Assembly (NCBI GenBank): GCA_001429555.1
Contig: LMSR01000020.1
Coordinates: 62,001-126,000 of the forward strand
DNA from: Nocardioides sp. Soil797
GTDB taxonomy: Bacteria > Actinomycetota > Actinomycetes > Propionibacteriales > Nocardioidaceae
Direction of reading: 5' to 3'
DNA: 64,000 nt
In this document: positions 15,284 through 22,216 of the stretch, one piece after another
Layout of the letters: each line of letters begins with the position of its first letter
Position numbering within the stretch: the stretch's first letter is position 1
The notes under the pieces: model-generated
Told to the model about the DNA's origin: nothing
The model's database searches: none
The model's input: only the letters and a program-made list of their open reading frames with translations
Position numbers and translations under genes: made by a program

Positions 15284-16248
15284 CCCGGTTCGGATACTTC
15301 CTGTCGTGCGAGGAGTACGGACCTGCCGAGCTGGTGGAGCAAGCCGTGCGCGCGGAGGCGGCAGGCTTCGAGTGCCTGTGGATCAGTGATCACTTCCATC
15401 CATGGAACGACGAGCAGGGGCAGAGTCCGTTCGTGTGGTCCGTGATCGGGGCGCTGTCCCAAGCCTGCTCGCTTCCCGTCACCACGGCAGTGACTTGCCC
15501 GACCACCCGGATCGATCCGGTGTTGGTCGCGCAGGCTGCTGCCACCAGCGCGGTGCTCCTGGAAGGACGTTTCACCCTGGGCCTTGGCAGCGGTGAGGCG
15601 CTCAACGAGCACATCCTGGGTGATGCCTGGCCGAGCGTCGACGTACGTCTGGAGATGCTCGAGGAGGCCGTCGAGCTGATCCGCAAGCTGTGGGAGGGCG
15701 ACTTCGTCAACCATCGCGGACGGCACTACGTCGCCGACACCGCACGCATCTACACACTCCCCGACCAGCCGCCCCCCATCTTCATCTCCGGGTTCGGGGC
15801 CCAGGCCACCGATGTCGCGGCTCGAATCGGCGACGGCTACATCACCACGTCGCCCGACACCGAGCTCCTGTGGCGCTTCCGGGACGGTTCCGGAGGAAAG
15901 CCCGCGCAGGCGGGAACCAAGGTTGCCTGGGCCGAGACGGAGGACGAAGGCGTCGAGATCGCTCATCGTCTCTGGGGCACGAGTGGCCTTCCCGGTGAGC
16001 TTGCGCAGGTCCTGCCATCGCCGCGACACTTCGAACAGGCAGCACAACTGGTCACCCCGGAACAGACGCGGGACAGCGTCGTGTGCGGATCGGACCCGGA
16101 ACGCCATGCGGGTGCCTTGCGTCCCTTCGTCGAGGCCGGCTTCGAGGACGTGTACGTCGCCAACATGGGCCCGCACTGGCGCGAGATGATCGACATGTAT
16201 GCCGAGTCCGTGTTGCCCTCCTTGCGTGGTGATGCACCCGCGAGGTGA
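15280..16248 (+). CDS. F420-dependent LLM-class oxidoreductase (TIGR03557-like)
   Basis: A 322-residue luciferase-like TIM-barrel enzyme, close to F420-dependent glucose-6-phosphate dehydrogenase in its family pattern: FECLWISDHFHPWNDEQGQSPFVWSVIGAL (residues ~33-62), the LGLGSGEALNEHI loop (~103-115) and VELIRKLWEGDFVNHRG. The open frame extends upstream but ATG 15280 is the natural N-terminus (MTRFGYFLSCEEYGPAELVEQAV) and overlaps the PfpI stop. It may supply reduced F420 or detoxify under stress; the substrate is not evident. Confidence 0.85.
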   Translation: MTRFGYFLSCEEYGPAELVEQAVRAEAAGFECLWISDHFHPWNDEQGQSPFVWSVIGALSQACSLPVTTAVTCPTTRIDPVLVAQAAATSAVLLEGRFTLGLGSGEALNEHILGDAWPSVDVRLEMLEEAVELIRKLWEGDFVNHRGRHYVADTARIYTLPDQPPPIFISGFGAQATDVAARIGDGYITTSPDTELLWRFRDGSGGKPAQAGTKVAWAETEDEGVEIAHRLWGTSGLPGELAQVLPSPRHFEQAAQLVTPEQTRDSVVCGSDPERHAGALRPFVEAGFEDVYVANMGPHWREMIDMYAESVLPSLRGDAPAR

Positions 16249-16277
16249 ATCGGGTGGCTCCGCAGTAGGGTCGTGAC

Positions 16278-17024
16278 ATGCGCCCGAACGCCTCGGGCGG
16301 AGGCGTGGCCGACACAGGCCCCTACTTCGCCGACTTGAGTCAGCAGTTGATGTCCGACCACGATGTCGATGCGACCGTGCAACGCATCTGCGATCGTGCC
16401 GTCGAGGTGGTTCCGGCGGCCGACTTCTGCGGCCTCACTGTGCGGCAGCGCCGGGGTCGCCTCGTGACCGTGGCCCACACCGATGAGATGGCGCTCGAGT
16501 GCGATCGCCTGCAATACGAGCTGAAGCAGGGTCCGTGCGTCAGTTCGGCCCTCGAGGACGAACCCTTTCTGATTAGATCCACCGGTCGCGACCAACGCTG
16601 GCCCGACTGGGGCGTTCGGGTCGCCGCGTTGGGCGTCCATTCGTTGATCAGCGTCCAGTTGTCCGCAGAGGTCCTGGACCCAGACCGTGACCCACTCGGC
16701 GCGATCAACCTCTATGCCCGGAGGGTCGACACCTTCACTGCTGCGGATCTCGAGAGGGCCATGGTGTTCGCCGCCCACGCCGGCAACGCCTTGGCCACCT
16801 CACAACTGGTCAGCAGTCTCACGGAGGCAATCGAGAGCCGTCACCTGATCGGCATCGCCCAGGGCATCCTGATGACCCGCTATCAGCTTGACGAGCCTCA
16901 GGCATTCGAGACACTGCAGCGCTATTCGTCGAACAGCAACGTCAAGTTGCGCGAGGTGGCCGATCAGGTCATCCAAGAGGGCGGCCTGCCGGCGAGCTAT
17001 GGGGATGTCGTCGCACAATCCTGA
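16278..17024 (+). CDS. GAF-ANTAR antiterminator regulator
   Basis: A 248-residue protein. Residues ~10-170 form a GAF sensor domain (VQRICDRAVEVVPAADFCGLTV...QGPCVSSALEDEPFLI). Residues ~180-235 are an ANTAR RNA-binding domain (SRHLIGIAQGILMTRYQLDEPQAFETLQRYSSNSNVKLREVADQVI). Such proteins bind dual-hairpin RNA antiterminators; no such target was identified here. A TAGGGT hexamer at ~16267 suggests a housekeeping promoter and leaderless start. Confidence 0.9.
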   Translation: MRPNASGGGVADTGPYFADLSQQLMSDHDVDATVQRICDRAVEVVPAADFCGLTVRQRRGRLVTVAHTDEMALECDRLQYELKQGPCVSSALEDEPFLIRSTGRDQRWPDWGVRVAALGVHSLISVQLSAEVLDPDRDPLGAINLYARRVDTFTAADLERAMVFAAHAGNALATSQLVSSLTEAIESRHLIGIAQGILMTRYQLDEPQAFETLQRYSSNSNVKLREVADQVIQEGGLPASYGDVVAQS

Positions 17025-17039
17025 ATCGCACCACGACAC

Positions 17040-17065
17040 GGATGCATTCCTCTGCGTGGGGTACT
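17040..17065 (+). promoter_or_regulatory. sigma-B-type promoter (GGAT-N15-GGGTACT)
   Basis: GGAT 17040-17043 and GGGTACT 17059-17065, 35 bases before the truncated hemerythrin-like gene. It would drive the three-gene unit ending in the Nramp-type transporter. Confidence 0.7.
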
Positions 17066-17099
17066 GGCTCGACGTCCCACCGAACCAGAGGAGAATGCC

Positions 17100-17261
17100 G
17101 TGTCCCAGGGCGTGATCGACCTCATCATGCAGGACCACTGTGAAGCAGAGCGCCTGTTCGATCAGTTGAACAGTCAGCGGGCAGCGAACGCGGACCTGCC
17201 GGATGGCGACCCGGATGAGGCGGCGCTCCGCTCCGCGGTGGACGAGCACGCGGTCAGGTGA
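17100..17261 (+). CDS. 53-residue hemerythrin-like (HHE) N-terminal fragment
   Basis: GTG start after AGAGGAGAAT. The translation QGVIDLIMQDHCEAERLFDQLNSQ matches the first HHE helix of actinobacterial hemerythrin-domain proteins (DLIxxDHxEAERLFxxL) and then becomes acidic and stops at residue 53; the later His/Glu helices that complete the di-iron site are missing. The end ELRSAVDEHAV-like (ALRSAVDEHAVR) imitates the second helix. It is either a degraded gene kept for coupling or a new short protein. It overlaps the lipoprotein start by GTGA. Confidence 0.6.
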   Translation: MSQGVIDLIMQDHCEAERLFDQLNSQRAANADLPDGDPDEAALRSAVDEHAVR

Positions 17262-17698
17262 ACATCGCCCGCCTCGCCGCGGGACTGCTGGTGCTGGTCC
17301 TGGGCTCGGGGTGCGTGCCCGCCACTCCGTCGTCGTCGGAGTGGGCGGGTCAGGCTTCTCGAGCGCTCGACTCCGTTGCCGGCGAGGTCGCGACGGCCCG
17401 TATCGTCCTGCGCGAGCACCGAGAGGACGACCTGCTCGCCAAGGTGGCCGTGGTGATGCTCGCCGATTCCGAGGAAGCCATCGGGAAGACGTCGGACGAC
17501 ATCACCACGACGCAGCGGCCGCCGGGCCACACGAGACAGTACGACAAGGTCACCGCCGAGATCGACCAGGCATCGTCACTGGTGACCGAGGTCCGGACTG
17601 CGGTGGTCGCGGGCGACGAGGCGGCCTTGCCGGCGCTGGATTCGAAGCTGCGTCGTGAGGAGCAGGATCTGTCGGACCTGGCGGGCGCGCTGCGATGA
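17258..17698 (+). CDS. putative lipoprotein
   Basis: A 146-residue exported protein: signal peptide with lipobox LVLGSGC (Cys ~19), then an alpha-helical, charged domain with no recognised family (SRALDSVAGEVATARIVLREHREDDLLAKVAVVMLADSEEAIGKTSDDI). GTG start overlaps the upstream stop (GTGA); its own stop overlaps the next gene (ATGA). Lipoproteins coupled to a metal transporter suggest a substrate-related or regulatory accessory subunit (inference). Confidence 0.7.
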   Translation: MNIARLAAGLLVLVLGSGCVPATPSSSEWAGQASRALDSVAGEVATARIVLREHREDDLLAKVAVVMLADSEEAIGKTSDDITTTQRPPGHTRQYDKVTAEIDQASSLVTEVRTAVVAGDEAALPALDSKLRREEQDLSDLAGALR

Positions 17699-18927
17699 AG
17701 AAGTTCCTCGGCATTGCACTCGGTGTGCTCACCGCCATCGGCGGATTCGTCGACATCGGAGACCTGGTGACCAACGCCCAGGTGGGCGCGCGTTTCGGCC
17801 TCTCGCTCGGCTGGGTGGTGTTGTTCGGCGTCCTCGGCATCTGCGTGTTCGCCGAGATGTCCGGACGAGTGGCGGCCGTGAGCCGTCGGGCCACCTTCGA
17901 CCTGGTCCGTGAACGACTCGGTCCACGCATGGCCCTGGTCAACCTGGTCGGATCGCTCGGCGTCACGTTGCTGACCTTCATCGCCGAGATCGGCGGCGTG
18001 GCACTCGCGCTCATGCTGGTCACCTCGGTCAACCATGTCCTGGTGGTGCCCTTCATCGGTCTGCTGGTGTGGGCCGTGCTGTGGCGTGCCCGCTTCTCGG
18101 TGCTGGAGAACGTGCTGGGCCTCCTGGGTCTGTGCCTGGTCGTCTTTACCGTCGCGCTGTGGCAGCTGGGCCCTGACTGGGGCAGCCTTTCGCACCAGCT
18201 GGCAACCGTCGACAAGCCCGTCGACGAGTCGTGGACGACCTTCGCCTACTACTCCGTGGCGCTGTTCGGTGCCGCGATGACGCCGTACGAGGTGTTCTTC
18301 TTCTCCTCGGGCGGTGTCGAGGACGGATGGTCCGCCAAGGACATACCCCTGATGCGGGCGAACGTCTTCATCGGGTTCCCCCTCGGCGGTCTGCTCTCCC
18401 TGTCCATTGCCGGCGCCGCCTGGGTCGTGCTGGGCCCGGCAGGCGTCATGGTGGGCACCCTGGGCCAGGTCGGGCTACCCGTCGCCGTGGCGCTGGGCAA
18501 GATCGGCCTGGCGGTCGCCATCGTCGGCTTCGTCGCCGCGACGTTCGGTGCGGCCTGCGAGACCGGGCTGTCCGTCGGCTACTCGATTGCGCAGTTCCGC
18601 GGATGGCAGTGGGGCAAGTTCGTCCGCCCCGAGAAGGCGGCGCGATTCCACGTCGTCCTGCTCCTGTCGACCTTGCTGGCCGTCGGCGTCCTGCTCAGCA
18701 CCGTCGATCCGATCATGGTGACCGAGATCTCCGTGGTGTTCTCCGCCGTCGCGCTTCCGTTGACCTATTTCCCGATCCTGGTGGTGGCCAACGACCCCGA
18801 CTACATGGGTCAGCACGCGAACGGCCGGTTGGCGAACGTGATGGGCTCGATCTATCTCGTGGCGGTCTTCCTCGCCGCGCTGGCCGCCATACCGTTGATG
18901 GTGATCACCAAGATGGGCACTCTCTGA
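17695..18927 (+). CDS. divergent Nramp-family (SLC11-like) transporter
   Basis: A 410-residue membrane protein of the LeuT-fold Nramp family with about 11 hydrophobic segments. The first-helix metal motif DPGN is DIGD here (GGFVDIGDLVT, residue ~19-26), and the sixth-helix motif MPH is TPY (FGAAMTPYEVFFFSSG, residue ~193-208), so the soft-metal-selecting Met and the proton-relay His are replaced by Thr and Tyr. That argues against classical Mn/Fe transport and resembles the Mg-type branch (NRMT) in kind; the ion is not proven. Third gene of a translationally coupled unit under a sigma-B-type promoter. Confidence 0.75.
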   Translation: MKKFLGIALGVLTAIGGFVDIGDLVTNAQVGARFGLSLGWVVLFGVLGICVFAEMSGRVAAVSRRATFDLVRERLGPRMALVNLVGSLGVTLLTFIAEIGGVALALMLVTSVNHVLVVPFIGLLVWAVLWRARFSVLENVLGLLGLCLVVFTVALWQLGPDWGSLSHQLATVDKPVDESWTTFAYYSVALFGAAMTPYEVFFFSSGGVEDGWSAKDIPLMRANVFIGFPLGGLLSLSIAGAAWVVLGPAGVMVGTLGQVGLPVAVALGKIGLAVAIVGFVAATFGAACETGLSVGYSIAQFRGWQWGKFVRPEKAARFHVVLLLSTLLAVGVLLSTVDPIMVTEISVVFSAVALPLTYFPILVVANDPDYMGQHANGRLANVMGSIYLVAVFLAALAAIPLMVITKMGTL

Positions 18928-18934
18928 CCAGCGT

Positions 18935-19621
18935 TCAGCTCGATGCAGCCAGTGCGCTGAGCTCGGCACGAGACGTGATCATGGCGCCCTCCCAGTCGAT
19001 GTCGGTCACGTCCGAGATGGGCAGTTGGCCAGTGTGGCGATGCAGCCATCGGATGGCGTGACCGAGAATTGCCGGCCCCATGTCCTGCTGGCGGTCATAG
19101 CCCAGCATGGATCCGGGGCGCCCGTGGCCCACCACGAGGTGGGTGCAGACGAACTCGGTCGTGTGGTCGCTGTTGCGAGGCTCGAGTCGGATGTCGGTGA
19201 CCCGGCCGAGTGACTCGTCTCCGTGGCGCACGTTCATCCCCAGGAGCCGATCCAGGGGTCGGGTCCGTCCCTTCGCCGGGTTCTGCGCGCGGACCAGGAG
19301 GCCCTCGCGTGACACTGAGAGGCGCACGTCACTCTGCAGTTCCACAACATCGCTGATGTCGATGCGCCATGGTTCCAGTCGGTCCGCCTTCTCGATGCCG
19401 AGACGACGCCACTGCTCCAGCAGCGTCCGGCCCAGGAGTCCGGAGAACCTGGGCAGCAGGGCCGGCGCACCGATGAGCAGGCCGGTGACCGACAGTGTCC
19501 CGTCGTCGGACTCGTTCAGTTCGACGTCATCGACGTTGCAGACCAAGAGACCGTCCACGTCGACAACTTGACGGTCCTGCAGGTGCAGTGCGGCGTCGAA
19601 GGGGCCCTCGAGCCTGTTCAT
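18935..19621 (-). CDS. PRC-barrel domain protein
   Basis: A 228-residue protein with two PRC-barrel-like halves: residues ~12-75 (LHLQDRQVVDVDGLLVCNVDDVELNE) and ~125-190 (LLGMNVRHGDESLGRVTDIRLEPR). The second half has the typical GxxVG..DI pattern of RNA-processing/photosynthesis PRC barrels found in stress proteins. It is convergent with the Nramp gene (8-base gap) and has its own sigma-B-type promoter. Function unknown. Confidence 0.75.
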   Translation of the reverse strand: MNRLEGPFDAALHLQDRQVVDVDGLLVCNVDDVELNESDDGTLSVTGLLIGAPALLPRFSGLLGRTLLEQWRRLGIEKADRLEPWRIDISDVVELQSDVRLSVSREGLLVRAQNPAKGRTRPLDRLLGMNVRHGDESLGRVTDIRLEPRNSDHTTEFVCTHLVVGHGRPGSMLGYDRQQDMGPAILGHAIRWLHRHTGQLPISDVTDIDWEGAMITSRAELSALAASS

Positions 19622-19659
19622 GGAGTGCTGATCCTCTCGTCCCTGGAAAGGACTTCGCC

Positions 19660-19685
19660 GGTACCCACCTCGGTCGGATCCAGTC
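19660..19685 (-). promoter_or_regulatory. sigma-B-type promoter (GACT-N15-GGGTACC)
   Basis: Minus-strand GACT (19682-19685) and GGGTACC (19660-19666), 39 bases before the PRC-barrel gene start. Confidence 0.75.
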
Positions 19686-19709
19686 CGTCGCGGATGCCGA
19701 TCGACGGTG

Positions 19710-19735
19710 GTGTGCCCTCGCCCCGAATGGGTACC
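19710..19735 (+). promoter_or_regulatory. sigma-B-type promoter (GTGT-N15-GGGTACC)
   Basis: GTGT 19710-19713 and GGGTACC 19729-19735, 36 bases before the Rho-N-like gene. It is divergent from the PRC-barrel promoter, with 24 bases between them. Confidence 0.75.
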
Positions 19736-19770
19736 GAGGCTCGAACCGGCCGAACTGAAGGGAAGTGGTC

Positions 19771-20043
19771 ATGATGCCGACGCGCAAGCCCGGCCCCAGC
19801 GTCAAGGATCCGGAGCTCTACGAGGAGATCCGGGACGACGGCGCCAGCAAGGAGAAGGCAGCCCGCATTGCGAACCAGGCCGCCAAGACGTCGCGGTCAT
19901 CCGTCGGTCGCAAGGGCGGTGAGTCGGGTTCCTACGAGGACTGGAAGCTCGATGACCTGAAGGAGCGGGCCCGCGAGATCGGCGTCGAAGGGCGTTCCAA
20001 GATGAACAAGGGCGAGCTGATCAAGGCGCTGCGCAACCACTGA
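19771..20043 (+). CDS. small Rho-N/DUF7218-like DNA-binding protein
   Basis: A 90-residue basic protein. The N-terminal part KPGPSVKDPELYEEIRDDGASKEKAARIANQAAKTSRSSVGRKGG is the stress-protein pattern of DUF7218, and the C-terminal 35 residues (YEDWKLDDLKERAREIGVEGRSKMNKGELIKALRNH) are a Rho N-terminal/SAP-like helix-extended-helix nucleic-acid-binding fold. GAAGGGAAG precedes two in-frame ATGs (19771, 19774). It probably binds DNA or RNA under stress. Confidence 0.8.
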   Translation: MMPTRKPGPSVKDPELYEEIRDDGASKEKAARIANQAAKTSRSSVGRKGGESGSYEDWKLDDLKERAREIGVEGRSKMNKGELIKALRNH

Positions 20044-20100
20044 CCGCCCGCGCGGCAGACACCGGGGCCCGCGAGCCGCTCCTTGAGCGGCCCGTGGGCC

Positions 20101-20784
20101 TTATCTGCCCAGTGGACTGTGGGCACGTTGGTTGAGGAGGTCCTGGGGATCGTGGAACACCCAACCGGCCCCAGCGCCGCGCAGCACGGCCTCATCCGTT
20201 CCTCCGCAGCAGAGTCCGATGCAGGGAACACCCGACGCCGCAGCCGAGTGCGCGTCCCACACGGAGTCGCCGAGGACCAGGGCGTTGGTGCTCCCCACGC
20301 GCTGCATGGCCGTGTCTATGAGATCTGGGGCCGGCTTGGTGTGGGCCACCTCAGAGCCGGCGACGACTTCGCGGATCACGCTCCTCGCCTCCACCATGGC
20401 CAACAGGGACTCGGTCATCTCTGCGCCACCGGACGTCGCGACGACCAAGGTGTGGCGCTGGGCCAACCACTCCAACAAGGGGGAGACCCCGGGCAGTTCA
20501 CGCACGTGTGGCAAGAGGTCCGTGAAGTGCGCGTCGTGGGCCTTGCGCACCTCGTCTCCCACCGCCCACTCAGCCGAGTCTCCAGCCAAGTGGCTCACGA
20601 TGCGATCGGCACCCAGTCCGACGGCGCGGTGCACCTCGGCAGCCGGCACCTGGAGGCCGACGTCGTGGAAGGCGCTCTGCCAAGCCGCGACATGTTGGTA
20701 GACGGAGTCCACCAGCGTGCCGTCGACGTCGAGGATGATCGTGTCGATCAGGCCATCCTCGGCGCCGTGGTGTGTTTCGCTCAT
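20101..20784 (-). CDS. HAD-superfamily phosphatase
   Basis: A 227-residue haloacid-dehalogenase hydrolase with a helical cap (subfamily I). Motif I is ILDVDGTLVDS (residues ~14-24) with nucleophile Asp, motif II VVATSGG (~109), motif III HTKPAPD and motif IV VLGDSVWDA. The layout fits beta-phosphoglucomutase/phosphoglycolate-phosphatase-like enzymes; substrate unknown. ATG 20784 is chosen over the longer open frame, which would cross the promoter region. Confidence 0.9.
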   Translation of the reverse strand: MSETHHGAEDGLIDTIILDVDGTLVDSVYQHVAAWQSAFHDVGLQVPAAEVHRAVGLGADRIVSHLAGDSAEWAVGDEVRKAHDAHFTDLLPHVRELPGVSPLLEWLAQRHTLVVATSGGAEMTESLLAMVEARSVIREVVAGSEVAHTKPAPDLIDTAMQRVGSTNALVLGDSVWDAHSAAASGVPCIGLCCGGTDEAVLRGAGAGWVFHDPQDLLNQRAHSPLGR

Positions 20785-20821
20785 TCGGGACCATCCCTTC
20801 GTGCAGGTCGCGTTCCCATGC

Positions 20822-20848
20822 GTTACCCAAACTGCCCCCCCGACATGC
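20822..20848 (-). promoter_or_regulatory. sigma-B-type promoter variant (GCAT-N16-GGGTAAC)
   Basis: Minus-strand GCAT (20845-20848) and GGGTAAC (20822-20828), 38 bases before the HAD gene. The -10 differs from the consensus in its sixth base. Confidence 0.55.
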
Positions 20849-20858
20849 CCGCAAGCCC

Positions 20859-20885
20859 GCATGCTGAACGGCTCGGTTGGGTACG
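20859..20885 (+). promoter_or_regulatory. sigma-B-type promoter (GCAT-N16-GGGTACG)
   Basis: GCAT 20859-20862 and GGGTACG 20879-20885, ending 8 bases before ATG 20894. It is divergent from the HAD promoter. Confidence 0.65.
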
Positions 20886-20893
20886 TGACGGGC

Positions 20894-21175
20894 ATGGGCA
20901 GGAGACGAGAAGCCGGATCCAGGATCAGTCGACCAGGCTGGTGGCTGACACTCGGTGCGGTGGCTGCTGCCGGCTACGCCCTCGGTGCCCGGCCTCGCAG
21001 CATCGGCACGGGACTGTCCTGCCGCAACCACGTCGATCGGTACGCCGGTGCGAGCGTCCGAGGGCGACGCGCTGCGCCTTTTCGGCGCAATGAGACGAGG
21101 GTGCGGGCGAGGCTCGCCGAGCGGTCGGAGAATGCTGTCCGCGCCGCGGATGCGGCGACCGGTGGGCGAATGTGA
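20894..21175 (+). CDS. small basic protein with one membrane helix
   Basis: A 93-residue Arg-rich protein. One N-terminal hydrophobic segment (WWLTLGAVAAAGYALGA, residues ~16-32) is followed by a basic tail (ETRVRARLAERSENAVRAADAATGG). The shape is like YtxH-type anchored proteins but no family match is claimed. ATG 20894 lies just after a sigma-B-type promoter, so the message is probably leaderless; an in-frame GTG at 20885 is the alternative. Confidence 0.5.
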   Translation: MGRRREAGSRISRPGWWLTLGAVAAAGYALGARPRSIGTGLSCRNHVDRYAGASVRGRRAAPFRRNETRVRARLAERSENAVRAADAATGGRM

Positions 21176-21330
21176 GCGAGACGTGCCCGCTCGCGCGAGA
21201 CCGCTCCTCGTGGTCAGATCGGGCTAGCCACGGATCCCCCGAATGGGCTAGGTTCGACAGCGATAGAACTCTTGCCACTTCTCGCTGAAGACAACGGCGG
21301 GCATCAAGCGAATCCTTTCGGGAGTGCGCT

Positions 21331-22140
21331 ATGACACCCGGTTCATCACAACCCAGAGAACTTCCTCGTGAGCAGCGGCGCCGTCTCACGGCCGGCCTCC
21401 TTCGACAGGCAGCGCAGGTCGACGACCCGGAGATGCACGCACAGCTGCTCGAGGAAGTGGTGCTGGCAAACATCTGCGTTGCGCGCAGCATCGCGTCGCG
21501 CTACCGCTCTCGCGGGGTGCCGACCGAAGACCTGGAACAGGTCGCGAACGCCGCTCTCGTGCGTGCCGTCCAACAGTTCGACGGAACCCGCGCCAGCGAT
21601 TTCCTGTCCTTTGCGGTTCCCAGCATCCGTGGCGAGCTGCGCCGCTACTTCCGGGACCACGGCTGGATGGTTCGGCCACCGCGCCGGGTCCAGGAGTTGC
21701 AGTCCCGCGTGATCGAGGAGCGGGATCGTCTCCAGGTGGACGGGCGCAGGACGGCGACCGACGCCGAGATCGCGGAGCGTCTGGACGTACCCGAGGCAGA
21801 CGTGACCGAGGCCTTGCGCGCCGAAGGGTGCTTCACTCCTTCCTCGCTCGACGCACCACTGTCGGACGACGCCGGTGCAACGGTCGGGGAGGCACTGGCC
21901 GATGCCGACCCCCTCAGCGACAGCGATGCGGCCGAGGCCCGGGTCATGTTGCGTCCCGTCGTACGCCGGCTGTCGCCACGCGACCAGGAGCTCCTGCGCC
22001 TGCGCTTCTTCGAGGAACTCACCCAGCAGGAGATCGCGGACAAATTCCAGGTGACCCAGACCCAGGTCTCGCGGCTGCTGAGCAGGGTGCTGGGTGACCT
22101 GCGTGGTTCCCTGACGGAGGATCCGGCTCGTTCTGCGTGA
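21331..22140 (+). CDS. SigB/SigF-type general-stress sigma factor
   Basis: A 269-residue group 3 sigma factor. Region 2 (NICVARSIASRYRSRGVPTEDLEQVANAALVRAVQQFD...FLSFAVPSIRGELRRYFRDHGWMVRPPRR) shows the SigB/SigF form of region 2.4; region 3 (TDAEIAERLDVPEADVTEALRA) and region 4 (LSPRDQELLRLRFFEELTQQEIADKFQVTQTQVSRLLSRVLGDL) follow. In actinobacteria this class reads GNNT-N14-16-GGGTAY promoters, the element repeated through this island. A TAGGTT hexamer at ~21249 suggests housekeeping transcription; no own-type promoter was seen. Followed by its presumed switch protein. Confidence 0.93.
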   Translation: MTPGSSQPRELPREQRRRLTAGLLRQAAQVDDPEMHAQLLEEVVLANICVARSIASRYRSRGVPTEDLEQVANAALVRAVQQFDGTRASDFLSFAVPSIRGELRRYFRDHGWMVRPPRRVQELQSRVIEERDRLQVDGRRTATDAEIAERLDVPEADVTEALRAEGCFTPSSLDAPLSDDAGATVGEALADADPLSDSDAAEARVMLRPVVRRLSPRDQELLRLRFFEELTQQEIADKFQVTQTQVSRLLSRVLGDLRGSLTEDPARSA

Positions 22141-22216
22141 GTCATCCGGTATGCCGAGAGCCAGCGTGGATACCTGATACAACTGAACGACAATCCACCT
22201 GCTTGCGGGGGACCTC

